Shown here piece after piece: positions 5,275 through 5,565 of a stretch of DNA of 5,565 nt. The stretch comes from an uncultured bacterium (GTDB lineage Bacteria; Actinomycetota; Coriobacteriia; Coriobacteriales; Coriobacteriaceae): assembly GCA_905215195.1 (NCBI GenBank), contig CAJMPF010000123.1, positions 1-5,565 on the forward strand, written 5' to 3'. Each line of letters opens with the position of its first letter. The first letter of the stretch is position 1. The notes under the pieces were generated by a model. It made no database searches and was not told where the DNA came from. It saw only the letters and a program-made list of their open reading frames with translations. The translations under genes and the position numbers were made by a program.

Positions 5275-5565
5275 ATGGATATGTTTGAGGACGAGCGCCA
5301 GCGCGTCTCGCATCGCCGTGGCGCAATTGCGCGCGGCGTAGCCAAGCGCGGCCTGGTGGCATTCCTGGCCTTCGCGATGGCCTTTGGCACCACACCGGCT
5401 CAGCTGTGGGCCGAGGGCGCCGAGGGCATTGCCGAGGCTGTGGCTCAGACTGCGACGCCGGGCGAGGACGCAGCGCTTGCGGGTGGTACCGCTGAGCAGA
5501 GCGGCGCCGAGGTTTCGGATTCCGAGGGCGCGCCTGCAGCTAGTGCAGCCATAACAGAGGCAGCA
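5275..5565 (+). CDS. Secreted Ala/Glu-rich protein under cobalamin riboswitch control, 3' truncated
   Basis: The first 97 residues are visible and the frame is open at the window end. The N-terminus has a basic region (HRRGAIARGVAKRG, residues 13-26), a hydrophobic core (LVAFLAFAMAFG, 27-38) and a likely cleavage site after LWA (44-46). The mature part begins as low-complexity, acidic, Ala/Gly-rich sequence, as in long linkers of surface proteins. No functional domain is reached, so the product cannot be named. The start at 5275 (or 5281) has AGGAG upstream. The in-frame ATG at 5194 would add 27 residues, but that stretch uses codons rare in the neighbouring genes (AGG, AGA, AGT, CAA), so it looks non-coding. 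The riboswitch upstream suggests a product needed when cobalamin is scarce, such as a surface corrinoid-binding protein; this is inference. Confidence 0.8.
   Translation, partial: MDMFEDERQRVSHRRGAIARGVAKRGLVAFLAFAMAFGTTPAQLWAEGAEGIAEAVAQTATPGEDAALAGGTAEQSGAEVSDSEGAPAASAAITEAA

Noticed and set aside
4961..5341. Open frame of 126 codons across the riboswitch
   Set aside because: It overlaps the structured aptamer and the start of the signal-peptide gene in another frame, and its product has no recognisable features.

Overview
The window is GC-rich with strong GC3 codon bias. It carries a folD whose substrate loop is of the 'FRPLP' type, a C69-family dipeptidase, an AarF/UbiB kinase and a cobalamin riboswitch in front of a secreted Ala/Glu-rich protein. 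Together these suggest a gut-type Coriobacteriia genome such as Collinsella. That placement is inference from composition and family resemblance, not from a marker gene. All genes lie on the + strand.

Layout. Positions 3-677 hold the 3' part of folD (bifunctional methylene-THF dehydrogenase/cyclohydrolase), with the first ~60 codons outside the window. Positions 712-948 hold an AT-rich island (about 34% GC by hand count over 751-900) bounded by nearly perfect ~31-bp terminal inverted repeats and containing an internal hairpin. It encodes no credible protein and looks like a MITE-type or invertible element inserted between folD and the next gene. Positions 1032-2549 encode a C69 (Ntn-hydrolase) dipeptidase with its own candidate promoter and a strong Shine-Dalgarno. 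Positions 2649-3071 encode a 140-residue phasin-like small protein. Nine codon-free bases later, 3080-4843 encodes an AarF/UbiB-type atypical kinase with two C-terminal membrane helices; the two form a likely operon. An intrinsic terminator (4895-4922) closes that operon.

Positions 4954-5130 form a cobalamin riboswitch, followed by a hairpin-rich expression platform. From about 5275 to the window end runs the start of a secreted protein with a clear signal peptide, cut off after 97 residues.

How the parts work together: folD supplies one-carbon folates and the dipeptidase handles peptides; no link between them is visible beyond proximity. The small protein and the AarF kinase probably act together at the membrane. 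The last gene should respond to intracellular cobalamin, so it is a candidate for surface corrinoid capture or another B12-linked surface function. The least explained items are the inverted-repeat island and the riboswitch-controlled secreted protein.
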